64,000 nt of DNA from Sediminispirochaeta smaragdinae DSM 11293 (GTDB lineage: Bacteria; Spirochaetota; Spirochaetia; DSM-16054; Sediminispirochaetaceae): positions 3,472,001 to 3,536,000 of the forward strand of contig NC_014364.1 in the NCBI RefSeq assembly GCF_000143985.1, in the 5' to 3' direction. The translations under genes and the position numbers were made by a program. Below, piece after piece: positions 28,041 to 36,153 of this stretch (within the stretch, counting starts at the first letter, position 1; each line of letters starts with the position of its first letter). Under the pieces are notes generated by a model. That model was not told the DNA's origin and searched no databases. It worked only from the letters and a program-made list of their open reading frames with translations.

Positions 28041-29342
28041 GTGAAAAACATAAAATTGCTTGGACTGGACAAAACCTACAAGCAGTGGCTTACACTGATG
28101 GCCATTTTCATGGGCGGCGGCACCATTTATAAACTGGCTTATATTCGTGATGTCTATTATACCCAGATGATGGCGGCCACAGGTGCCACTAACGTGCAGA
28201 TGGGTCTGATGATGACCGCCTTTGCCGCTACATGTGTTTTCTGTTTTTTACCCGGTGGATGGCTTGTAGACCTTTTCCCTGCAAAATATCTGGTTTCCGC
28301 CGGTCTTATTATCACCGGTATAGCTGGCCTTGTAGAGGCCACACTCCCCCCAATGAAGGTTATTTTGGTTATTCAGGGTATCTATGGCATATCTACCACG
28401 CTGTTGTTCTGGGAATCTATGTTCAAAGGTGTTCGTCTGCTGGGCAACAAGAATGAACAAGGGCGTTTGTTTGGTATTCTTGAGGGTGGCCGAGGTATCA
28501 CAGGAACCGTTATTTCCTTTATTTCCCTGGCCGTTTATGCCAAGCTGGGTTCTGATAAGCTAGGTATGCGCGGTGCAATGTTTGTTTATGCGATTGCATT
28601 GATTATTTTTGGTTTGATTGCACTATTCATGATGGAAAAAAACGAAGTGGAAGGACGCGTGGATGCAATCAAAGCATTAAAGGGTCTTGGGAAGGTATGT
28701 ACATTGCCAAAGGTGTGGATCGCCGGTTGCATCGTGTGGATGGGCTATGCTTCCTACAACGGCCTGAGCTATTTCAGCCCCTATCTTGTCAAGGTACTGG
28801 GAGTGTCTCAAACTGCAACATCGGCTATTTCGATCGTGCGTACGTATCTGTTCGCCATTATCTGCGCACCCATTGCCGGCATGATTGCCGATAAAATGGG
28901 TTCCCGTATCAATTTTCTAAAATATGTGTTTGCTCTTGGTACGATTATGTGCGCCGCCACGATCGTCCTTTCCGTGCTGGACTGCGGCATCGGTGTGTTC
29001 ATCTTCATCATGCTGGTAGTCGCCGCCATTATTCTGGCAATGCGCGGCACGTACTATTCCACCACCGCTGAAATCGGCATTCCCATTGTGCTTTCCGGCG
29101 CTGCCTTGGGGCTGATATCTCAGCTGGGAAACGCACCGGATTTGTATATTTCCGCGTTGTACGGCTGGTTCCTCGACGCCTATCCCGGCAAACAGGGATA
29201 CCTTATGGTGTTCGGCACCATGGCCGTACAGTTTCTGATTGCCTGCATCCTGTGTATCGTTCTCCACGGAATGAACAAACGCGATGCAGCGAATAACAAG
29301 AAAGTTGTTTTTGATATTGAAGGCGGAGACGTCATAGACTGA
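28041..29342 (+). CDS. Major facilitator transporter, probable sugar-acid uptake
   Basis: The 433-residue product has about 12 membrane helices, with the MFS loop GGWLVDLFPAKYLVSAG (about residues 72-88) after helix 2 and a central charged loop (about 200-215). It starts with GTG (VKNIKLLGL), 8 nt after GAGGAGG. Position, directly after a sugar-acid dehydratase and 29 bp downstream, suggests import of the dehydratase substrate. The family alone does not give the substrate. Confidence 0.82.
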   Translation: MKNIKLLGLDKTYKQWLTLMAIFMGGGTIYKLAYIRDVYYTQMMAATGATNVQMGLMMTAFAATCVFCFLPGGWLVDLFPAKYLVSAGLIITGIAGLVEATLPPMKVILVIQGIYGISTTLLFWESMFKGVRLLGNKNEQGRLFGILEGGRGITGTVISFISLAVYAKLGSDKLGMRGAMFVYAIALIIFGLIALFMMEKNEVEGRVDAIKALKGLGKVCTLPKVWIAGCIVWMGYASYNGLSYFSPYLVKVLGVSQTATSAISIVRTYLFAIICAPIAGMIADKMGSRINFLKYVFALGTIMCAATIVLSVLDCGIGVFIFIMLVVAAIILAMRGTYYSTTAEIGIPIVLSGAALGLISQLGNAPDLYISALYGWFLDAYPGKQGYLMVFGTMAVQFLIACILCIVLHGMNKRDAANNKKVVFDIEGGDVID

Positions 29343-29361
29343 TTAGACCCATGGGAGGAGA

Positions 29362-30792
29362 ATGTTCGTGAGTACTCAAATTTCCCGGCCGCACATCGGC
29401 GAAAAGAAAAACTTTCGGTTGCCGCATGTATTTGTATTGCTTACCATTGTGGCGCTTATTGTCGCACTGTTGACGTACTTTGTGCCGGCAGGTACTTACG
29501 AACGAGTGGTGGATGAGGTTTCGGGCCGCACCTTAGTTGACGCAAACAGCTTCCATTATCTTGACAAAACCCCCATCACACCTATGCAGTTTATCACCGC
29601 CTTTACCCGCGCGTTCAAAAACGCAGCGTCCATGATTTTCATGACACTGGTGGTGGGTGGTGCCTTCGGCATCATCAACGCGCTGGGTATTATTCCCGCA
29701 GTGCTCTCTGCTGTGATGAAGAAATTTGAAAATCAAAAATTTCTTGTCATTCCCCTTTTAGTGTTGGTTTTAGCGCTTTTCGACTCCTTCATGGGGGCGC
29801 CGGAACTGTGCATCGTATTTTTGCCTATGATCCTGCCCCTGGTGCTGAACCTTGGGTGGGACACCATGACAGCCTGTGCGATCGTGATCTGTGGCAACTG
29901 TGTCGGCTACAGCACCGGTATGGGCAATCCCTTCACGACCATTATTGCGCAAAAAATTTGTGAGCTTCCACTTTATTCAGGAATGTGGTACCGCGCCATT
30001 TGTTTTGCGGTTTTCTATGCCGTTGCCGCCTTGTATATTATGCGCTACGCCCGCAAGGTAGAGCGCAATCCATCGATGAGCCGAACCTTTCACAATGACG
30101 AAAGGCGTCGCTCTGACATGAAGGTGGAGACGGGCATACGGTTGCCGCACCGTGTCAAGCTTGCCGGTTTTTTTACCCTGCTGTGCTTTATCTTCAATAT
30201 TGTCGGCGTAATCCGGCTGGGCTGGGACCTTGCCGAAATGACCGGCCTGTTTTTAGTGATGGGCGTTGGAGCCGGCGCCATTTCCGGACGTACACTTACA
30301 CAAACGTGTGAAATGTTTATGAACGGTGCACGGGAAATTCTACAGGGTGCGCTGGTAATGTGCTGTGCACGCACCATTACCATTCTGATGGCGGACAGCA
30401 ACACAATGGACATGTTGGTTTACGTACTGTCAAAACTTGCCTCCGCATTTCCGGAGGTCCTCGCCATCCTGGGAATTTTCTTCGTGGCGATGCTTGTCAA
30501 TTTCCCGATTCCCTCCGGCTCCGGTGAGGCAACCGTTCTGGTTCCGCTGCTCTCGCCTTTGGCTGATATCTTGGGTGTCAGCAAGCAAGCCACCATACTG
30601 GCGTTCCAGTTTGGCGACGGCTGGTCGAACACCATCTATCCCACGAATGCATCATACATGGCGACGCTGGCGGTCGCGGGTGTCGACTGGACCGATTGGG
30701 TGGTCTTCCAGTTTCCGCTGTGCTGTCTTTGGACAACGCTCAGCGTCGTGATGCTGTGCATCGCCCAATGGATCAATCTCGGCCCCTTCTGA
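29362..30792 (+). CDS. YfcC-family (C4-dicarboxylate carrier-like) membrane transporter
   Basis: The 476-residue product has about 12 hydrophobic segments and features of the YfcC/DcuC-like superfamily: LLTYFVPAGTYERV (about residues 33-46), GGAFGIINALGIIPA (about 93-107), GYSTGMGNPFTTIIAQ (about 191-206), and NFPIPSGSGEATVLVPLLSPLADILG followed by FGDGWSNTIYPTNA in the second half. Relatives carry dicarboxylates or basic amino acids. Start: ATG at 29362 is 4 nt after GGGAGGAG. A GTG at 29368, 9 nt after GGAGG, is an equally good alternative and would remove two residues. It is the last gene of the sugar-acid operon. Confidence 0.82.
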   Translation: MFVSTQISRPHIGEKKNFRLPHVFVLLTIVALIVALLTYFVPAGTYERVVDEVSGRTLVDANSFHYLDKTPITPMQFITAFTRAFKNAASMIFMTLVVGGAFGIINALGIIPAVLSAVMKKFENQKFLVIPLLVLVLALFDSFMGAPELCIVFLPMILPLVLNLGWDTMTACAIVICGNCVGYSTGMGNPFTTIIAQKICELPLYSGMWYRAICFAVFYAVAALYIMRYARKVERNPSMSRTFHNDERRRSDMKVETGIRLPHRVKLAGFFTLLCFIFNIVGVIRLGWDLAEMTGLFLVMGVGAGAISGRTLTQTCEMFMNGAREILQGALVMCCARTITILMADSNTMDMLVYVLSKLASAFPEVLAILGIFFVAMLVNFPIPSGSGEATVLVPLLSPLADILGVSKQATILAFQFGDGWSNTIYPTNASYMATLAVAGVDWTDWVVFQFPLCCLWTTLSVVMLCIAQWINLGPF

Positions 30793-30794
30793 TA

Positions 30795-30826
30795 AAAAGG
30801 TTCGCCCCTTCATCAAAGGGGCGAAC
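30795..30826 (-). terminator. Terminator for the GH31/ABC operon, probably shared
   Basis: GTTCGCCCCTT (30800-30810) and AAGGGGCGAAC (30816-30826) form a perfect 11-bp stem. On the minus strand it is followed by CTTTTTATC, so it ends transcripts coming from the GH31 gene. On the plus strand it sits 7 bp after the YfcC stop and may protect that mRNA. Confidence 0.82.
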
Positions 30827-30896
30827 ATAAGGATCATCATGAGAAAGTCCGATTCACAGATAAATTAGGATAGAAGTTTCTTAACAGCTAAGGTAG

Positions 30897-30927
30897 AGTA
30901 GGCACCGTTGTAGCCATAGGGCCTACT
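30897..30927. repeat. Small inverted repeat downstream of GH31
   Basis: AGTAGGC (30897-30903) pairs with GCCTACT (30921-30927). There is no T-run. It lies between two converging operons in an otherwise featureless 157-bp gap. Confidence 0.35.
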
Positions 30928-30949
30928 GTATAGCTAAGTTAATAGTTTC

Positions 30950-32953
30950 CTATATTATTTCCGGAAGTTCTCCTTTTTTTGCAAAGACGGGAATTACATC
31001 CAGCGGTGTATCGTATGAAAATGAGGTTCCGCCTTCATACAACGCTCCCGTATGAAGATCTCGCCAGGAGCTTTTACCTGGAAGATATACCGCTCTGCTT
31101 TTTCGGCCTTCATAAAGTACCGGGCAAACTATCAACGACTCTCCCAGCATATATTCGTCATCCACATTCCAGGCTTTATCATCCTGAGGAAAATCATAGA
31201 ACAGGGGACGCATGACCGGCGTACCTTTTTCATGGGCCTTTTCCATAAGCCTCATCAGGTAAGGGCGCAAATGTTCCCGTATACGGAGATACTTTTTACA
31301 GATTTGATACACATCCTCACCATAGCTCCATACCTCATTATCCGCCCCGCTGGGCATCAGGCCTCCCCCTGAAGTCCCCAACGGCTCTTTATGCGGTTCC
31401 CTATCCCCGTGCAGCCGCATTACCGGACAAAACGTTCCGAATTGGAACCAGCGTACAAAGCATTCCCTGAATTCCTCGGAGGCAATGTTTCCTCCGTGAA
31501 AGCCTCCGATATCCGTTGTCCACCATGGAATGCCGGCCAGACCCGTATTGAGTCCCGCCGCGAGCTGATCACGAAGAGCTCTGAAGCTGGAATCAATATC
31601 CCCCGACCAGAGGAGGGCGCCGAATTTCTGGCTGCCAGCCCATGCGCAGCGTATCAGATTGATAATATTCTTTTGCCCTTCGAGCTTCATCCCTTCATAA
31701 GCCATCTTTGCATATTCTTTGGGAAAAAGATTACCGATTTCGAGGTCAGAGCCTCTCCAGTACCGGTAGTTGCTGTACTCGTATTTCGTAAATTCCGGCT
31801 CTGCTTCATCAAGCCAGAAAATACGAATGCCTTTGTCGTAGTAGTTTTTCTTTAATTCGGACCACACAAAGGACCTTGTTGCAGGGTTTGTCATATCGGC
31901 AAAACAGGCATCCCACAACTGGGTCATGCGGCTGCCCTTTTCCGAACGGGTTAGGAGTCCTTCCTCCTCCATCCTTTTATAGTTCCTGCTCTCTTTGTCT
32001 ACCGTAGGCCATATCGAAACCATAAGTTCGATTCCCATTGATTTGAGTTCCTTGACCATGCCTTCGGGATCCGGCCAGTACTCAGGATCAAAACACCAAT
32101 CTCCTTGATGAGGCCAGTGAAAAAAATCGGCAACAATAACGGAAATGGGCAAACCTCGTTTTTTGTATTCCCTGGCGACATTCAGAAGTTCTTCCTGGGT
32201 CTGATATCGCATCTTACATTGCCAGAAACCCGTTCCGTATTCGGGCATGACAGGCGGTTTGCCTGTTACATTCATATATTGCTCATGAATCTCCGCAGGA
32301 CTGTCTCCTGCGGTAATCCAGTAATCCATTTGCCTTGTGGATTCGGCAATCCATTCGGTTATGTTTCTGCCGAATGTCACACGTCCGATAGCCGGATTGT
32401 TCCAGAGGAATCCGTACCCCCGACTTGACAGGGCAAAAGGTATGCTGGCCTGGGAATTCCTGTGAGATAGTTCAAGGAGGCAGCCTTTATGGTTGAGAAA
32501 CGGCTGTTGGTACTGCCCCATCCCATAGATCTTCTCTCCTTCAACAGCCTCGAAACGTACCGTCAGCTTATAATAATCCGTGCCTGTATGTGCATCGAAG
32601 GCCCGAGGGTCCAGCTCAAGGGCGCTGTTAAAGCCTTCATCCTCTTCCTTGAACCTGTTTCGATCATATTCTTCAAGAATTATTTCTCCCTTCTGATTCA
32701 GAAAACACATCTTCCCCGAGGGGTAGATATCACAAGAAATCTTTCCGTTTTGAATGCTTGCCCTTTTACCGGATATCTCTATCCGTACCGGAAGCGTTTC
32801 TTCAGGCGAATCCTGGAGTGCAAAATCATCATCGGGCAATATTTCATATGACTGGGTGGCCCTTACTCGAAGGCTGTTTTTTCCCCATGGCTCAATGCAA
32901 AGCAGCTCCTTATCCTGTCTTCGTATCAGCCTGTTTTTTTCCTGTTTTATCAA
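30950..32953 (-). CDS. Glycoside hydrolase family 31 (alpha-xylosidase/alpha-glucosidase type)
   Basis: Retaining exo-acting alpha-glycosidase. From the preferred start the 667-residue product has an N-terminal beta-sandwich (about residues 1-210) and a catalytic barrel. IFWLDEAEPEF carries the nucleophile Asp382, and LWSGDIDSSF the acid/base Asp452. GIPWWTTDIGGFHGG and VMRLHGDREP follow, then C-terminal beta domains. The WLDxxEPE form is common among alpha-xylosidases, but glucosidase activity is not excluded. No signal peptide, so it acts on imported oligosaccharide. Start: TTG at 32953, with AGGAGG 6 nt upstream and just past the permease stop, is preferred. No in-frame ATG there fits, and a longer frame to 33220 overlaps the permease gene by 240 bp. 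Confidence 0.88.
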   Translation of the reverse strand: MIKQEKNRLIRRQDKELLCIEPWGKNSLRVRATQSYEILPDDDFALQDSPEETLPVRIEISGKRASIQNGKISCDIYPSGKMCFLNQKGEIILEEYDRNRFKEEDEGFNSALELDPRAFDAHTGTDYYKLTVRFEAVEGEKIYGMGQYQQPFLNHKGCLLELSHRNSQASIPFALSSRGYGFLWNNPAIGRVTFGRNITEWIAESTRQMDYWITAGDSPAEIHEQYMNVTGKPPVMPEYGTGFWQCKMRYQTQEELLNVAREYKKRGLPISVIVADFFHWPHQGDWCFDPEYWPDPEGMVKELKSMGIELMVSIWPTVDKESRNYKRMEEEGLLTRSEKGSRMTQLWDACFADMTNPATRSFVWSELKKNYYDKGIRIFWLDEAEPEFTKYEYSNYRYWRGSDLEIGNLFPKEYAKMAYEGMKLEGQKNIINLIRCAWAGSQKFGALLWSGDIDSSFRALRDQLAAGLNTGLAGIPWWTTDIGGFHGGNIASEEFRECFVRWFQFGTFCPVMRLHGDREPHKEPLGTSGGGLMPSGADNEVWSYGEDVYQICKKYLRIREHLRPYLMRLMEKAHEKGTPVMRPLFYDFPQDDKAWNVDDEYMLGESLIVCPVLYEGRKSRAVYLPGKSSWRDLHTGALYEGGTSFSYDTPLDVIPVFAKKGELPEII

Positions 32954-32979
32954 GGGGTTCCTCCTGGTAATGAAAATAA

Positions 32980-33816
32980 TTATTCCTTTACTGCTCCGCT
33001 GGTCAGTCCGCTGATGATATATTTCTGCATGAAAATAAAAATTAACGTGACAGGGATAATGGTGACAACAGCAAAAGCGGTAAGGTAACTCCATTTTGTT
33101 CCGTATTGTCCCAGAAAATTGAACATTCCGGCTGTTATGGGTCTCAACCTCTGGTCCTGAATAAATGTCATTCCGTAAGCAAGATCTCCCCATGCATAAA
33201 GAAATGAAAAAACCGCGCATACTATGACTCCGGGTTTTGCTATTGGCACAAAGATAAGAAGAAAAGAGCTAAACCGATTGCATCCATCTATGCGTCCGGC
33301 ATCTTCCAACTCTTTGGGAATGGATGCGAAATATCCGTTCAATATCAAAACCGAAAACGGGATTCCTATCGTGGCGTCCGCAAGGATTGCCGAGAGCTGA
33401 TGATTCAACAGGTTCATGTCCCGGAAGATAATAAACATCGGGGTAAGTATGACAGAAACAGGGAGCATCTGTGTTATGAGAAAGGTTAGAATGGCAAGCT
33501 TTTTACCTTTAAAATGAAATCTTGCTATTCCGTATGCAGCGGGAATGGCAAGAATCAATGATATACACATTGCACAAAAAGAGATAATAAAACTGTTCTT
33601 AAAGGAAGCGAACATGTTAAAATCCCCATGTTCCAGCTGGGCAGCATACGAGTCAAGGTTCAGGACTTTCGGAAAGAAAGTAGGTGGTACCTTAAAGATT
33701 TCTATCTCCCCCTTCAATGAGGTGACCAGCATCCAGTAAAGAGGAAACAGAAGAACAACGGTTATCAGCAAGGCCGCTATGCACATTGTGAGATTTTTCT
33801 TTTCTTTTACATTCAT
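32980..33816 (-). CDS. Carbohydrate ABC transporter permease (MalG-like)
   Basis: Second membrane subunit of a CUT1-type sugar importer. The 278-residue product has six predicted helices (first about residues 12-32, last about 248-266) and the EAA-loop region ELEDAGRIDGCNRFSSFLLIFVPIAKPG (about 180-207) that contacts the ATPase. The N-terminal VTSLKGEIEIFKVPP is characteristic of MalG-type proteins. Its ATG overlaps the upstream permease stop by 4 bp. No ATPase gene is in the operon, so a shared MsmK-type ATPase encoded elsewhere is likely. Confidence 0.93.
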   Translation of the reverse strand: MNVKEKKNLTMCIAALLITVVLLFPLYWMLVTSLKGEIEIFKVPPTFFPKVLNLDSYAAQLEHGDFNMFASFKNSFIISFCAMCISLILAIPAAYGIARFHFKGKKLAILTFLITQMLPVSVILTPMFIIFRDMNLLNHQLSAILADATIGIPFSVLILNGYFASIPKELEDAGRIDGCNRFSSFLLIFVPIAKPGVIVCAVFSFLYAWGDLAYGMTFIQDQRLRPITAGMFNFLGQYGTKWSYLTAFAVVTIIPVTLIFIFMQKYIISGLTSGAVKE

Positions 33817-34721
33817 GCTGCGGTTCCCTTATCGTTGTATACAAATTTCAGATAGATAATGCTGACACAAAAAAGTATTATGAACAGAATATTTGCCGTT
33901 GCCGCTCCCTGACTGTATTTGAATAAGCCGAATGAAAGCTTATAGGAATACGTTGAAAGTAAATGAGTCGAATTTACAGGGCCTCCGTTGGTCATAACAA
34001 ACACAAGATCGAAAACCTTGAAGGTATAAATAAAACCGAGAATCAGAACCGCTTCTATGGCCGATTTCAGCAAGGGAACGGTTATTTTGAAAAACGATTG
34101 TCGTTTGTTTGCTCCGTCGATTGCCGCAGCTTCATACAGTTCCGGAGGAATCGTTGTCAGTCCGGTTGAAAGAAGAATCATATTGAAGGGGATGCCTATC
34201 CAAGTATTGGTTGCGATTAAAGAGAACATGGCTGACCCGGGATGCATCAACCATTCTATCGGTTCCTCGATGACTCTGGACATCTGTAATAGCTGGTTGA
34301 TGATCCCGACATTCGTAGAAAACATGAATTTAAACATCAATCCAGAAACTGTCATAGGAATCATCCATGGGATCATCAACAGACCCCTCAGAGGTTTTGC
34401 AAATGGAAAGTCCTTGTTAAAAAACAGAGCAAGAGCAAAACCTATGAGAAACTGGAAGATAAGACAAGCAATGGTGAATATGAAAGTATTGCGAATGGAA
34501 GTTATTAGCACCTCGTCTTCCAAAAGTGTCCTGTAATTTTCAAAACCTACAAAGTCCTTTGTAGGAGCATTAATCGTTGTGACGGTAACATCCTGAACAC
34601 TCAGAATAAAGTTACTGATAATCGGATATCCTACAAATGCAAGCATATACAGCAAGGCAGGCAGAACAAACAGATATCCGGTGTTTCCGAATCTAAAAAA
34701 GCGTCGTATCTTCTGAATCAC
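33813..34721 (-). CDS. Carbohydrate ABC transporter permease (MalF-like)
   Basis: First membrane subunit of the sugar importer. It has about six helices, beginning YLFVLPALLYMLAFVGYP. The EAA-loop region is LYEAAAIDGANKRQSFFKITVPLLKSA (about residues 200-226 from the preferred start). Start choice: an ATG at 34751 lies inside a perfect 11-bp hairpin and has no Shine-Dalgarno sequence. A GTG at 34721 (reading VIQKIRRFF) follows AGGACGG by 5 nt. I therefore prefer the GTG, giving 302 residues, with moderate confidence. It is the second gene after the binding protein. Confidence 0.88.
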   Translation of the reverse strand: MIQKIRRFFRFGNTGYLFVLPALLYMLAFVGYPIISNFILSVQDVTVTTINAPTKDFVGFENYRTLLEDEVLITSIRNTFIFTIACLIFQFLIGFALALFFNKDFPFAKPLRGLLMIPWMIPMTVSGLMFKFMFSTNVGIINQLLQMSRVIEEPIEWLMHPGSAMFSLIATNTWIGIPFNMILLSTGLTTIPPELYEAAAIDGANKRQSFFKITVPLLKSAIEAVLILGFIYTFKVFDLVFVMTNGGPVNSTHLLSTYSYKLSFGLFKYSQGAATANILFIILFCVSIIYLKFVYNDKGTAA

Positions 34722-34742
34722 GTAAACCGTCCTGGGAATAAA

Positions 34743-34775
34743 ACTTCTCATACAGCCGAAGCTCGTATGAGAAGT
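34743..34775 (-). other. Intergenic mRNA hairpin between binding-protein and permease genes
   Basis: ACTTCTCATAC (34743-34753) and GTATGAGAAGT (34765-34775) form a perfect 11-bp stem with an 11-nt loop, 19 nt inside the space after the binding-protein stop and without a T-run. Such hairpins protect the upstream mRNA segment and lower permease expression relative to binding protein. Confidence 0.75.
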
Positions 34776-34793
34776 CTGTAAAAGTGTTAAGAT

Positions 34794-36032
34794 TTATTTT
34801 ACTATGCTGTCGATCGTCTGCTGAGCTTTCGCCGCTGCAGCCTCAGGGGTCGAAACTCCTGTAATGCATTCATTCATGGCCAGAGAAAGTGCATCAGAAA
34901 TTTCCGGCCACCGTGGATGTGGTCCTCTTGGATAGGCATACGCCATCTGCTTTACGAAAACCTTCATAATCGGATCGTCGGAGAACTGGGTATCCGCAAC
35001 ATCCTTTCTGGAAGCAATATAACCGAAATCATTGATATACGTTTTCATCTCTTCAGGGGAAGCAACGAATTTCAGAAATTCGATGGCTTCAGGCACCCTA
35101 TCGCCGTTGATGATTGCAAAGTTTTCACCCCCCAAATCCGATGCCGGTTCATCTCCTACGGGCATCATAACGACATTCCAGTTGAGATCAGGGGCTTGTT
35201 CTCGCATGGTGGGTACCTGCCAGGGGCCGTTTACCATCATGGCAAGATTGCCGGAAATGAACTGGTTCATGGTGTCGCCCTGTGTCCAGTTTATTACATC
35301 TTTGGGCATGGCCCCGCTTTTTGCGAGATCGCGAACAAGGCTCAGCGCCTTAATTCCGTTTGCATCGTTTATCTCAAATGATGAATTCCCGGTCCCCCAT
35401 AGCCAGCACAGAAAACCGAATGTCCCCTCCTCGTTCTGGAGAGAGCTGATTCCAAAACCATGCACAGTGCCCTTGGTAGTCTTCAAAGCAACGTCCTTCA
35501 GTTCCTCCCAGGTAGTAGGGGGTTCTACGCCTGCTTCGTTCAGCATATCCTCGTTGTAGAATAGCGAGAGACAGTTGCTGCCGAAGGGGAGACCGTAAAG
35601 GCGTCCGTCCAGTTTGCAGGAATTAAGCGGTCCTTCATAATACTCTTTTAAACCGGGCCATGAAGCCAACTCATCGGTGATATCGGCAAATATCCCCATT
35701 GCGGCATAGGAAGCATGATCAGGATTATCAATAATAACCATGTCGGGCAGTTCCGAAGCAACAACCCCGATAGATAACTGCTTTTTGAAATCGGCAAATG
35801 GGATGTATTTGGTAACAACCTCAACCTGGTCCTGAGAGTTATTATAATCCTTACATATTCTGGCCAGCGTTTCCTGATGTTTTACCGTTTCCCAGTAATT
35901 CCAAATGACAACCGTTTTTTTCTCTCCAGGTGCAGAATCGGATTCCGGTGTTCCTTGTTTTTCCTGTGCACCTCCTGCAAAGAGGAGACCAGAAACGAAA
36001 AGAATCAAAATAGCAGCAATTCCTTTTTTCAT
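34794..36032 (-). CDS. Extracellular sugar-binding protein (ABC transporter, family 1)
   Basis: Captures oligosaccharide outside the inner membrane and delivers it to the MalFG-like permeases. The 412-residue product has a signal peptide (residues 1-20, KKGIAAILILFVSGLLFAGG), a linker rich in Gln/Glu/Ser, then VVIWNYWETVKHQETL. YNNSQDQVEVVTKYIPFADF and the hinge-region GLPFGSNCLSLFYNEDMLNEAG follow. There is no lipobox cysteine at the cleavage site (FAGGAQ). GGAGG lies 5 nt before the ATG. It is the first gene of the operon and lies 121 bp from the response-regulator gene. Confidence 0.93.
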   Translation of the reverse strand: MKKGIAAILILFVSGLLFAGGAQEKQGTPESDSAPGEKKTVVIWNYWETVKHQETLARICKDYNNSQDQVEVVTKYIPFADFKKQLSIGVVASELPDMVIIDNPDHASYAAMGIFADITDELASWPGLKEYYEGPLNSCKLDGRLYGLPFGSNCLSLFYNEDMLNEAGVEPPTTWEELKDVALKTTKGTVHGFGISSLQNEEGTFGFLCWLWGTGNSSFEINDANGIKALSLVRDLAKSGAMPKDVINWTQGDTMNQFISGNLAMMVNGPWQVPTMREQAPDLNWNVVMMPVGDEPASDLGGENFAIINGDRVPEAIEFLKFVASPEEMKTYINDFGYIASRKDVADTQFSDDPIMKVFVKQMAYAYPRGPHPRWPEISDALSLAMNECITGVSTPEAAAAKAQQTIDSIVK

Positions 36033-36076
36033 AAATTCCTCCGAAAATTATAAATAAAGTTCAGAAACATTTAGAT

Positions 36077-36105
36077 ATTGTATGGGCATAAATAACAGCA
36101 CACAA
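36077..36105 (-). promoter_or_regulatory. Candidate promoter of the sugar ABC operon
   Basis: On the minus strand TTGTGT (36100-36105) and TACAAT (36077-36082) are 17 bp apart, about 45 bp before the binding-protein ATG. The -10 box is good (5 of 6); the -35 is weak, as expected for an activator-dependent promoter next to an AraC-type response regulator. Confidence 0.45.
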
Positions 36106-36153
36106 CGTATAAATTCTTAATATAAGGTGGGTATTCCTAAGGTGAAGTCTTTC

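Noticed and set aside
30950-33220. Extended GH31 start at 33220
   Set aside because: It would overlap the permease gene by about 240 bp and add an unconserved N-terminus. TTG at 32953 has an excellent ribosome site.
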